From contig PDZV01000023.1 of the NCBI GenBank assembly GCA_002753135.1, positions 1 to 60,904 on the forward strand: DNA of 60,904 nt. Direction: 5' to 3'. The translations under genes were made by a program, and so were the position numbers. The notes beneath the pieces are model-generated. The model did no database searches. It saw nothing but the letters and a program-made list of their open reading frames with translations, and was not told the DNA's origin. Below, one piece after another: positions 25,709 to 33,959 of this stretch (the first letter of the stretch is position 1; every line of letters starts with the position of its first letter). The stretch comes from Magnetococcales bacterium WMHbinv6. Its GTDB lineage: Bacteria; Pseudomonadota; Magnetococcia; Magnetococcales; Magnetaquicoccaceae.

Positions 25709-26739
25709 ACGGGCTGACCTTTTTCTTGCTGCTCTGGTTGCTGACCCTTGCCCCCGCTGCCACGGGCAGTGAGACGATTGAGCCGATCAATTGGCCATCC
25801 CTGACCGACCGCGCCGAACGAGGCGATGTCATCGCCCAATTTTCCCTTGGCTATGCAGCGCTGCATGGAGAAGGGGTTGATCAGGATCAAGAAAAGGCGA
25901 TCCATTGGCTGGAAAGAGCGGCCAAACAAGGGTATCCCCTGGCACAGATCAAAATGGCTGAACTGCATGCCACAGGCAGCGGGGTGGAAACTGATCCAGA
26001 AAAGGCCATGGCATGGTATCGCAAAGCCGCCGAACAAAAGGCAGCTGCGGCACAGTTTGCCTTGGCAGAACTGTTGTGGCAACATCCAGGCAGCAGCCAA
26101 AACAAAACAGAGGCGGTGTATTGGTACCGCCAAACAGCGCAACAGGGATTTATCGCTGCCATGGTACGTCTGGCGACCATTTTGCGTCGCGGCGAAAGCG
26201 GACAAAGCGACCCGGTGGAGGCGGAAAAATGGTATCGCAAGGCAGCCGACTCTGGCAATATCACTGCCAAGCTGGCCTTGGCCTACATGTATTATAATGG
26301 TGACGGCGTCAGCCGTGATCTGCGATCTGCCCTGGAATGGTATCGACAGGCGGCAGAACTCGGCAGCGGTGACGCACAGCTGCAACTGGCCTATTTGTGC
26401 TATAATGGCTACGGCATCCCAAAAAACGACAAAATGGCGCTCCATTGGTTTGCCCAGGCGGCAGAACAAGGATTGACCGAGGCGCAATTGAACCTGGCCG
26501 GACTCTATTTGCGCGGCCATGGCACGGCAATCAACTACAGTGAAGCCTATATCTGGTTTAACCTGGCGGCAACAGGAGAAGAGTCCAACGAACTGACCAA
26601 ACGGGCACAGGCAGGCCGCGCCATGGCAGCCCGTCATCTTAGCCGTGAGCAACTCGCTGAAGCGCAACACCAGGCAGAAAAACGGTTCATCAAGCAACAA
26701 AGGTTGACCCATTCCAACACGCGACAGGAACTACCGTGA
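25705..26739 (+). CDS. Secreted Sel1-repeat protein with 7 repeats
   Basis: 344 aa. A signal peptide (FFLLLWLLTLAPAATG) is followed by seven Sel1 units (for example GDVIAQFSLGYAALHGEGVDQD, GNITAKLALAYMYYNGDGV, GSGDAQLQLAYLCYNGYGI). The C-terminal cap AYIWFNLAATGEESNELTKRAQ matches that of the large Sel1 protein at 4779. Sel1 proteins serve as adaptors between periplasmic or membrane partners. The start overlaps the stop of the upstream secreted protein gene (ATGA), and its own stop overlaps the GTG of the FecR gene. The likely partners are those two neighbours. Confidence 0.85.
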   Translation: MNGLTFFLLLWLLTLAPAATGSETIEPINWPSLTDRAERGDVIAQFSLGYAALHGEGVDQDQEKAIHWLERAAKQGYPLAQIKMAELHATGSGVETDPEKAMAWYRKAAEQKAAAAQFALAELLWQHPGSSQNKTEAVYWYRQTAQQGFIAAMVRLATILRRGESGQSDPVEAEKWYRKAADSGNITAKLALAYMYYNGDGVSRDLRSALEWYRQAAELGSGDAQLQLAYLCYNGYGIPKNDKMALHWFAQAAEQGLTEAQLNLAGLYLRGHGTAINYSEAYIWFNLAATGEESNELTKRAQAGRAMAARHLSREQLAEAQHQAEKRFIKQQRLTHSNTRQELP

Positions 26740-29700
26740 CAATCCGGCGCACAAAATGGCGGTCTATCAGTATTGCGATCCTGTTGCTGGGAGATGGCAT
26801 CGTTCTGGCCGACAATCCGGCCAAAGAAGAGCCACCCCGGCATATTGGTCGCGTACAACAACTGACGGGGCAGGCGTTCGGACGCATCGACCGTGCCGAA
26901 CCGAACGCGCTTGCCGCCAATGCGGAGCTGTTTGCCGGAGAAGAGATCACCACGCGCGCGCAATCCTCGCTCACGATTCAGTTTCGCGACGGCACCACCC
27001 TCTCCGTGGGACAGGATGCCAAAATCATTTTGGATCACTATCTTTTCAACCCCACAGCCAGCAATATTCAGAATACCGTTCAGGTCGATAAAGGGGCCTT
27101 TCGTTTTACTTCTGGCATGCCCGCCAAGCAGAGCCATGTCAACCTGAAAACACCAAACATCATGATCGGGGTGCGCGGCACCGTCGCCGAAGGGGTGGTA
27201 GATGAAAATCTGCCCACCTTTATTGCCCTGCCCAAGGGCGAAGGCACGTTGAGCAATGGTTCGGGCAGTCAGGCCATCAACGAAGGGGAAGCCACCGCCG
27301 CGTTGACGCAACAACAATCGCCAACCACAGCGGATGCCATGCCGGCAGAGGTCACCGCACAGGCGATTCAATTTCTCAATGCCCAATTTCCCGCCGCCGC
27401 TCTTGCCCCTGTTGCCTTGACCGAGGCACAACAATTGGCGGATGCCATGGCCAACCAGGCCACGCTCGCCCAGCAAAAAATGGCCCGCAAAGCGCCTCCG
27501 CCGACGACTCAGGGAGAAAACCCGTGGCTGCGCTGGTTGATTCATCGACTGGTTGAGTGGATAAATACGGTCATTGATCTGTTTGATGCCGTTGATCGAT
27601 GGTTGTTTTCTGAACTGCGACGGAGTTGGCAAGAGGTCTCCTGGCTGCAAAGCGCCTGGGCGGCAAAAGAGAGTGCGGAGGTTTCTGCTTTGTCTTTGCT
27701 GGTCAAAGCCAAGAGTGCCGGTTTATTGAGCCGTGATCCGGCGGTCAGCAAAGAGGTTCAGCAACAGCGTTTGCAAACCTTTCGCAAAGAGGCAGAGCGG
27801 CAACTGCCCAATGCGGCTGCCATTATCGGTCAGCATCAGCAGCAACAGAGCCGCAATAACATGCAAAACATGCAACAAAGCACAGGCAGAGTGATCAGCA
27901 ACGCGGCAAAAGTGGTGCGCGATGGTGTTGATCTGGCGGCCATTGTCCATCCGGTGATCGGCACCTCGGCAGGCAAATCAGAGGAGATGGTACGTATCGT
28001 CATCAGCAGCGCCCTCTCCGTCCCCGGCAAAACGGACAACGGCAAAATGGCTGGTCAAGTGGTGGCAGCCGCCTGTCAGGCCAACCCGGCGGTTGCTGCC
28101 ACAGCGGCAAGCAGCGCCGTTGGCGCGATTCCTCCCGGCAAGGAGCGCACGGCGGCATCACCCATGATTGCCGGCATTGCGGCCAAACTTGCGCCCAAAG
28201 AGGCGACCCGTATTGCCTCTGGTGTGGCAACTGTGGATAAAGCGTCGGCAAGCAGCATCGCTGCCGCCGTCACGGCGGTAGCCAAAGAACACGCGGTCGG
28301 TGTGGCCACCGCCATTGTGCAGGTGGTGGGGGCGGAAAAAGCTGCCGAAGTGGCCGCTGTTGTCGCCCGCCTGTTGCCCGCCAAAGAGGCCGCCAGGTTG
28401 GCCGGGGCAGTGACACGTGTTGCCGGAGACAAGGCAGCTGCAGCCATTGCCACAGCGGTTGCCAAAGTGGTCGTGCAGGAATCGAAAGAGATTGTCGGTT
28501 CGGTCATGCTCTCCATGGAAAACCGCGCTGCCCGCATCATTGCCGAAGTGGCGGTCGCCGTCGCCTCAGCAACCGACAAAAAAGATTTAACCGCTCTGAT
28601 GCCGTCGGTGGCACAAGCCACCGGCGTCAGCATGGAGCAAGTCAAAGCGGCCATGGAAGCGGCCAAAAGTTCCCCAGCCGTCCAGGAGGCACTGGCAGCG
28701 GTTGAACAGATTGCCGCCAAAGCGGAACAGATGGAAAAATTGGTGCAAGAGGTCAAACAACAAGCTGCGGCCATGGAACAGATCGGGCGTGATCTGGAAC
28801 AGCGCCGACAGGAAGCCGACACCCCCGCCGCTAAAGGAACCGGCGATACACCTGGCGCAGCACCAGCGTCAGACAAGGAAGAGTCCCGCGAACCAGACAA
28901 TTCCAGCAACAAAGGGAGCGAAGCACCCACCGACCGCAGCAGCAATCAATCCGATACACTCAAGCAACAGATCGCCCAGGCTGTGGCCAGCGGCCAGTCG
29001 GTGACCGAGATATTACAGACCGCCATGCGTTCCGGCACCCTCTCTCCCGAACAAGCGGTTGCCGCCGCCATGCGTGCTGGCATGGATCCGGGAGCGGTAA
29101 CCCAGGCAGCTGTGGCGCTGGGTGGCAATGCCGCCGCAATTGTGGCGGCGGTCATTGATGGCGGTGGTTCAGCGGCAGCCGTTGCCGCCGCAGCCATCAA
29201 GGCCGGTGCCAATCCAGATACAGTTTTGACCTCGGCTCTCAATGCAGGAGGCAAAGCCGGTGAAGTAGCCGTTGCCGCCATGGAAGCGGGCGGCAGCAGC
29301 GATCAGGTGATTGCCATGGCCATGCAGGGGGGGGTACAAGCAGAACGGATCATGGTCATCGCCACGCAACATGGTCAGGACACGGCAACCGTGGTCCAGG
29401 CCATGGTCCGTTCCGGCGGCAATATTCAGCAGATAATCGAATCGGCTGTACGGACCGGTGCCGATACAGGAAGCGTGGTCAGTGCGGCAATCAGTGCCGG
29501 AGCCGACGCACGACAAACCGTCAGCGCCATGATCCAATCGGGCGGCAATGTGGCTCAGGTGGCGGCGGCAGCCGTGCGTGCCGGAGCCAACGCTGGAGAA
29601 ATCGCCTCGGGAGCAATCAGCGCCGGTGGTGATGTGGGCACGGTGGTCAGCGCAACCATTGCTGCCGGAGGCAGCGTTCTCGATGTGGTCACCGCTGCCG

Positions 29701-29849
29701 GAGCCCTGGCCCCGAATCAAGTGCAAAAAGCGGTTGAATCGGCCATTGCCGTCGGCGCTGATCCGACTGCAGCGCAGGAAGCAGGGGCCGCCAGTCGCAC
29801 TCAAGAGATGCAACCCATTCAACCTGTCAAATCACCAAGCCCCTCTTGA
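26736..29849 (+). CDS. FecR-domain protein with long Ala-rich 14-residue tandem repeats
   Basis: 1037 aa from a GTG that overlaps the upstream stop. A signal peptide lies at residues 1-25. A FecR domain at about 65-165 shows GRVQQLTGQAF, LFAGEEITT, IQFRDGTTLSVG and TPNIMIGVRGT, the form found in secreted FecR proteins rather than sigma regulators. A linker with Trp-rich WLRWLIHRLVEW follows. Residues about 480-590 contain loose 16-residue Ala/Val repeats. Then comes a coiled, Glu/Gln-rich segment (640-695), an acidic low-complexity hinge, and about 16 tandem repeats of 14 residues (about 745-995) of the form G-[GA]-[ND]-x3-[VI]-x2-A-[AM]-[VIM]-x-A. No enzyme motif is seen. Probably a large periplasmic or surface structural protein. 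The 3' end overlaps the FemAB-like gene by 23 bases. Confidence 0.75.
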   Translation: MTIRRTKWRSISIAILLLGDGIVLADNPAKEEPPRHIGRVQQLTGQAFGRIDRAEPNALAANAELFAGEEITTRAQSSLTIQFRDGTTLSVGQDAKIILDHYLFNPTASNIQNTVQVDKGAFRFTSGMPAKQSHVNLKTPNIMIGVRGTVAEGVVDENLPTFIALPKGEGTLSNGSGSQAINEGEATAALTQQQSPTTADAMPAEVTAQAIQFLNAQFPAAALAPVALTEAQQLADAMANQATLAQQKMARKAPPPTTQGENPWLRWLIHRLVEWINTVIDLFDAVDRWLFSELRRSWQEVSWLQSAWAAKESAEVSALSLLVKAKSAGLLSRDPAVSKEVQQQRLQTFRKEAERQLPNAAAIIGQHQQQQSRNNMQNMQQSTGRVISNAAKVVRDGVDLAAIVHPVIGTSAGKSEEMVRIVISSALSVPGKTDNGKMAGQVVAAACQANPAVAATAASSAVGAIPPGKERTAASPMIAGIAAKLAPKEATRIASGVATVDKASASSIAAAVTAVAKEHAVGVATAIVQVVGAEKAAEVAAVVARLLPAKEAARLAGAVTRVAGDKAAAAIATAVAKVVVQESKEIVGSVMLSMENRAARIIAEVAVAVASATDKKDLTALMPSVAQATGVSMEQVKAAMEAAKSSPAVQEALAAVEQIAAKAEQMEKLVQEVKQQAAAMEQIGRDLEQRRQEADTPAAKGTGDTPGAAPASDKEESREPDNSSNKGSEAPTDRSSNQSDTLKQQIAQAVASGQSVTEILQTAMRSGTLSPEQAVAAAMRAGMDPGAVTQAAVALGGNAAAIVAAVIDGGGSAAAVAAAAIKAGANPDTVLTSALNAGGKAGEVAVAAMEAGGSSDQVIAMAMQGGVQAERIMVIATQHGQDTATVVQAMVRSGGNIQQIIESAVRTGADTGSVVSAAISAGADARQTVSAMIQSGGNVAQVAAAAVRAGANAGEIASGAISAGGDVGTVVSATIAAGGSVLDVVTAAGALAPNQVQKAVESAIAVGADPTAAQEAGAASRTQEMQPIQPVKSPSPS

Positions 29850-30804
29850 ACACCCATTCGCCGATCAACCGATAGGGGGTTCCGTTCAGACCCGCCTTGA
29901 AATGGCGGATTCCCTCTGCCGTTGCTTCGTTGACCCCACCCAGATCAAAGCAGGCCATGCCCTGTAAACGGGCATGCAGCATGGCTTGCCAGAGCAACTG
30001 GTAATTGCATAACCGTTGCCGTCCCTGCTCGTTGCTGGCCCCGATCAGATAGGTTGCCGTGTCACCATGATGGATGGTCACCACCACACCGATCCACAGA
30101 TCAGGCGCTTCCGGCAAAAAACAGGAAAAAAGGTTCCATTGCCAGGTAGGGGCAGATTGTCGCGCCAGCGTGTGCAGAAAACGCAGATCAATGCCGGTGA
30201 ATTCTTTTTGTTGCACAAAGTCGCTATAAAACGCAGTGAAGCGTGGCCAGCAGGCGGTTGCCGTCTCCAAACGGACCTCCACACCTTGCCGTTCGCTTTT
30301 GCCCAGCAGATTGCGCCACTTGCCAGACAAGCACCCGCGCAGCGTTGCCACCTCCTGCTGCAGCAGGAGTCGATGTGAGCCCCAGGCAGGAGCCTCTTTT
30401 TGTCTGTAATAACCGTGTTGCTCCAACAAAAAAGAGAGATCTGCCTGGTCCGGCATGGCAAACGCCGCTTTCAGGAAGCGGCAACGGTGGCTGTGCAGCC
30501 TCTGCCGCAGGGCAGTCAAAAAGTGGCCCTGCTCTGTCAATGTCCAGGAGGGGCCGCACACGATTGGCCCTCTGTTGATGCGCGCCACCCCACCCACCCA
30601 GGGTAACGACCAGCTCAACATCTGCAACAGACCACGAACACTACCCTGCTGATCAGAAATGGCAAAGCGGTGGCAACGACAGAGATAGCGTTGCGCCATG
30701 GCCGAGCCGTATTGCCAACTCTGCGTCAGCGAACAGTGGACAGCCTGCTGCCAGTAGCGCTGCCACTGAACGGCATCCAACGCCTGCAAAGACCATTCAG
30801 TCAT
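29827..30804 (-). CDS. FemAB/GNAT-like protein (peptidoglycan bridge or EPS-associated)
   Basis: 325 aa of the FemAB/Acetyltransf_6 fold. N-terminal SWQYGSAMAQRY and LPWVGGVARINRGPIV, central GLLQMLSWS, then YLIGASNEQGRQRLCNYQLLWQAMLHARLQGMACFDLGGVNE, and GIRHFKAGLNGTPYRLIGEW. The LIGAS...LLWQAM...G...FDLGG sequence is the hallmark of FemAB-like transferases. In EPS loci such proteins are thought to transfer amino acids or acyl groups. The ATG at 30804 overlaps the upstream deacetylase gene by eight bases. It is another candidate partner for the adenylation/carrier pair at 15618 (speculative). Confidence 0.75.
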   Translation of the reverse strand: MTEWSLQALDAVQWQRYWQQAVHCSLTQSWQYGSAMAQRYLCRCHRFAISDQQGSVRGLLQMLSWSLPWVGGVARINRGPIVCGPSWTLTEQGHFLTALRQRLHSHRCRFLKAAFAMPDQADLSFLLEQHGYYRQKEAPAWGSHRLLLQQEVATLRGCLSGKWRNLLGKSERQGVEVRLETATACWPRFTAFYSDFVQQKEFTGIDLRFLHTLARQSAPTWQWNLFSCFLPEAPDLWIGVVVTIHHGDTATYLIGASNEQGRQRLCNYQLLWQAMLHARLQGMACFDLGGVNEATAEGIRHFKAGLNGTPYRLIGEWVFKRGLVI

Positions 30805-31687
30805 GGCGTGGCAACGGGCAGGGAGAAGAGAAAAAATATTTGACCTGATAGTTGCCCCACCAGGCACATAAATGGTCACGACGAATCCTGTACGGATCCC
30901 CTCCGCGACAATTTGCCCCCCTTTCTGAGGTCAGAAACGATTGAAACCCCTCCTCCGCCGCCAGCATCGGTTCAACATTCGGGCGAAAATCGATCAGTGG
31001 TCGCCCGACAGGACAAGCAATGTGAGGCACATCACGACCAAGATGTTGTTCGATATCGGCACGACAGCCCCGCATCTCCTGCCGGATCTCCTCAACCGAC
31101 AGGCAGGTTAAATTGCGATGGGTACGAGTGTGGGCAGCAATCGTCATACCCGCCGCCTGCAACAGCCGACAATCCTCCCAGGAGAGAAAGGGAACCATCA
31201 ACTGTTGTGGCACAAAACCAAAGATGCGCTGCAACAACGCCCTGTCCGGCACCAGTGCCGCTGCGTCTGGGTCAACATGGCTTGTTTGCAGGCGGGAAGC
31301 GGCATCGGCCAGGGCGGAAACGATAAAAAAGGTTGCGACACATTGCTGCTCCTGCAAAATGGGCAAGGCGTTGGTCAAACAGTTGCGGTAGCCATCATCA
31401 AAAGTCACGCAAAAATAGTGACCGTCGATTATCTGCCCGGAACGCAACAACCCAACCGCTTCATCCAGCGCAATAAATTCCCCAAAATTTCTTAGGTATT
31501 TGAGTTGTCGTGCAAAAGCAAGACGTTCATCATCAAAAACGTGATGGTAACAGGCAAATCGAATGGCTGGCTGGCGCTTGGCCATGGAGGCGGGCAAAGA
31601 AAGAAAAAACAGCGCACTGTCGCGCAGCAGGGAACGGGCTCTCCGTGCCCATGAGTAATGCTTGACGAACTGGGCATAATGGGTCAT
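30797..31687 (-). CDS. NodB-domain polysaccharide deacetylase
   Basis: About 296 aa. The NodB core reads FCVTFDDGYRNCLTNALPIL (catalytic Asp pair), then MTIAAHTRTHRNLTCLS (metal His pair H-x3-H) and a late CPVGRPLIDFRP motif in place of the usual Arg motif. It begins with a basic and hydrophobic stretch (RDSALFFLSLPASM) that may anchor it to the inner membrane. These enzymes remove N-acetyl groups from exported polysaccharide, which then carries free amines. Start taken at ATG 31687; no good ribosome site is visible. Coupled to the FemAB-like gene and divergent from the large EPS operon. Confidence 0.83.
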   Translation of the reverse strand: MTHYAQFVKHYSWARRARSLLRDSALFFLSLPASMAKRQPAIRFACYHHVFDDERLAFARQLKYLRNFGEFIALDEAVGLLRSGQIIDGHYFCVTFDDGYRNCLTNALPILQEQQCVATFFIVSALADAASRLQTSHVDPDAAALVPDRALLQRIFGFVPQQLMVPFLSWEDCRLLQAAGMTIAAHTRTHRNLTCLSVEEIRQEMRGCRADIEQHLGRDVPHIACPVGRPLIDFRPNVEPMLAAEEGFQSFLTSERGANCRGGDPYRIRRDHLCAWWGNYQVKYFFSSPCPLPRHD

Positions 31688-31755
31688 AACGGAATGGACT
31701 GTCACTGCTTTTACCCTGTCAGCCCGATGCAATCGGCCCACGGACCGCGATTAAT

Positions 31756-32748
31756 TTGCAAAAGATACTGGAGAATAAACTGGTTTGTCCCGGTTGTCAC
31801 GGCCTGCTGACCTACCAGAAAGAGACCCTGATTTGCCGACACGCCGCCTGCACGGCCACCCCCAAACAGTGGCCGGTGCTTGAGGGCGTGCCGATACTTT
31901 TGGATGAATCCCGCACCACTTTTCGCCTTGCTGAGGTGTTGTCATCGGCAGCAGGCAAAGCTGCTTCTGCTGCGACAACCGGCGTCGCACTCCCTTTTTT
32001 GCGAGGCAAATGGCGACACAAACTCTCCCGTCTTTGGCATTTGCGACCTGGCCTGAGCCGTAATGTGGCTGCCGATCGCAACTATCAACATTTGGGGCGA
32101 CTGCTGCAGCCTCTGCCGCAAGCCGTGGTGTTGATTGTCGGTTGTGGTAACGAAGGAGACGGTATTCACCATTTGCGCGCCATACCGGGGGTTACTTTGG
32201 TCAATCTGGATGTGCAGTGGACCAGCAGTGTCACCATTGTAGCCGATGCACAGCAGTTGCCTTTTGCCGATCAACAGTTTGATGCCGTGGTGCTGCAGCA
32301 GATTCTGGAACATGTGCTGGATGCGCAGCAAGTGGAGGCGGAACTCTTCCGCACCCTCAAGGAGGAGGGTCTGCTCTACTGTGAATTGCCTTTTCTGCAA
32401 CCCAATCATGGGGGTGCCCATGATCTGCTGCGTTTTACCTGGAGCGGACACCGGCGCTTTTGGCGTCGTTTTACCCAACTGGATGCCGGTGCCTGTTGCG
32501 GACCGGGTATGGCTTTGGCACACATGATCCAACAATTTGCCCGCGCCTGGCTGCCCTTTTCCTCCTGGCGCATTTTTTCCGATTGGCTCACCGACTGGCT
32601 ATTCTGGTGGTTGAAATATGCAGATGGTTGGCTGACCCGCACCCCTGCCGGTCTCGATGGGGCCAGCGCCTTCTATTTTTTAGGCCGCAAAAGCAGACAG
32701 ATTCTCTCAGATCACGAGTTGATCCGCAATTATCGGGGAGAACAATGA
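31756..32748 (+). CDS. SAM-dependent methyltransferase with N-terminal zinc-ribbon
   Basis: 330 aa. The N-terminus has CPGCHGLLTYQKETLICRHAAC followed by WPVLEGVPILL, a Trm112-like zinc-ribbon. A class I methyltransferase core follows: VVLIVGCGNEGDGIHHL, VNLDVQWTS, DAQQLPFADQQFDAVVLQQILEHV and LLYCELPFLQP. The start is a TTG without a clear ribosome site, so it is uncertain. First gene of the long plus-strand EPS operon and ATGA-coupled to the next glycosyltransferase. Probably methylates a sugar of the repeat unit. Confidence 0.8.
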   Translation: MQKILENKLVCPGCHGLLTYQKETLICRHAACTATPKQWPVLEGVPILLDESRTTFRLAEVLSSAAGKAASAATTGVALPFLRGKWRHKLSRLWHLRPGLSRNVAADRNYQHLGRLLQPLPQAVVLIVGCGNEGDGIHHLRAIPGVTLVNLDVQWTSSVTIVADAQQLPFADQQFDAVVLQQILEHVLDAQQVEAELFRTLKEEGLLYCELPFLQPNHGGAHDLLRFTWSGHRRFWRRFTQLDAGACCGPGMALAHMIQQFARAWLPFSSWRIFSDWLTDWLFWWLKYADGWLTRTPAGLDGASAFYFLGRKSRQILSDHELIRNYRGEQ

Positions 32749-33959
32749 ACCCGTTCATCCAGGGCGACGATCCGCCCATCCGCCCCGACTTGCGGGTCGG
32801 TTTTCTGGTATATGACCTGAAACCATTTATTGCCGATTATCTGGCCCGCATCGCCTTGCGTCTGCCTTGTCGCCTGCGCGCCTACCCGATTTTGCATGGC
32901 CCGGTTGCCGACAATCTGCCCTACTCCTGGAAACCGTCCCGCCTGCATGGTCATTTTTTTTCCGTGCGCAAACAGGGTGCCACGCCGGAAGGATTTCTTT
33001 TTTCCGTCAACTGGCGTGCCGCCTGGTCCTGCGCCTGGGAAAATGATGTCATCCTGCTCTCCGGCATTCAGGGCGGATCGGCGCTGCTCACCACCCTGTT
33101 TGCCACCCTGTTGGGACGGGCCGTGATCGGCATCCATCAAACCCTGCCCGTCGAGTGGGAACAACGTCGGCGCTGGTGGATCCGCTGGTTAAAAAAGTGG
33201 CTGCTGCATCGCTGTCGACTGCATATCGTGCAATCCCCCATCTCCCGGAAAAATTTGCAGCAAGTTTACGATATTGCCGAAGCAAGCATGATCGATGCCC
33301 CGTTTGAAGCCGGTGCCACCGCCTTTCAACGGCACTTGAGCCGCCATATTGCCTCCCGGGAAAGTTTGCGCCACACGTTGGGTTGGCCCGATGATCTGCC
33401 TGTTTTTTTGTTTGTCGGCACTCTGCTGCGCTTCAAAGGGGTGCTTACCCTGATCGATGCCACCGCCCAACTGCAGCGCAACGGTCATCGGTTGCAGGTT
33501 ATCTGTATCGGTGAACGGGCAGGACAAGCGGACGAGCCAAGCCGGGAAGCCTACCAACAACTGGCGGCAGAACAGGGGGTTGGCAGCATGATTCTCTTTC
33601 CGGGACCTTGCACGCTCAACGAACTGGCCGCCCGTTATCAGGCTGCTGACGCCTGCCTGTTACCCACCCAAAAGGACTGTTTCCCCAAGGTGCTGGTGGA
33701 AGCGGCCCTGGCCGGTTTGCCCTTGGTCACCACCTCGGCATGCGGTGCCGCCGAGGCGCTCATTGTGGAAGGCGAGAGCGGCTTTGTCATTCCGCCGGAT
33801 GATGCCACGGCGCTGGCTGCCGCCATGCAACGACTGCTGGATCCGGCACTCTGCCGACAGATGGGCGAACAGGCGCGTCGCATTGCCCTGCGCTTCTGTG
33901 ATCCGGAACGGGAAACACAAGGTTTTCTGCAGGCCATCCATCGCGCCAGCCTGCCATGA
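32745..33959 (+). CDS. GT4 family glycosyltransferase
   Basis: 404 aa. The C-terminal half is a standard GT4 donor lobe: FLFVGTLLRFKGVLTLIDATAQL, CIGERAGQAD, FPGPCTLNELAARYQAADACLLPTQKDCFPKVLVEAALAGLPLVTTSACGAAEAL, with the Glu-x7-Glu-type region. The N-terminal lobe has IQGGSALLTTLFA and IHQTLPVEWEQRRRWWIRWLKKW, the latter basic/aromatic and likely membrane-contacting. The ATG at 32745 overlaps the methyltransferase stop (ATGA). The open frame extends 95 codons further upstream inside that gene and is not used. Confidence 0.87.
   Translation: MNPFIQGDDPPIRPDLRVGFLVYDLKPFIADYLARIALRLPCRLRAYPILHGPVADNLPYSWKPSRLHGHFFSVRKQGATPEGFLFSVNWRAAWSCAWENDVILLSGIQGGSALLTTLFATLLGRAVIGIHQTLPVEWEQRRRWWIRWLKKWLLHRCRLHIVQSPISRKNLQQVYDIAEASMIDAPFEAGATAFQRHLSRHIASRESLRHTLGWPDDLPVFLFVGTLLRFKGVLTLIDATAQLQRNGHRLQVICIGERAGQADEPSREAYQQLAAEQGVGSMILFPGPCTLNELAARYQAADACLLPTQKDCFPKVLVEAALAGLPLVTTSACGAAEALIVEGESGFVIPPDDATALAAAMQRLLDPALCRQMGEQARRIALRFCDPERETQGFLQAIHRASLP

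Noticed and set aside
28970-29720. Regular repeats taken at first for a CRISPR or satellite array
   Set aside because: The period is 42 bases and strictly in frame, the DNA varies at third positions, and there are no spacers. It is a protein repeat.
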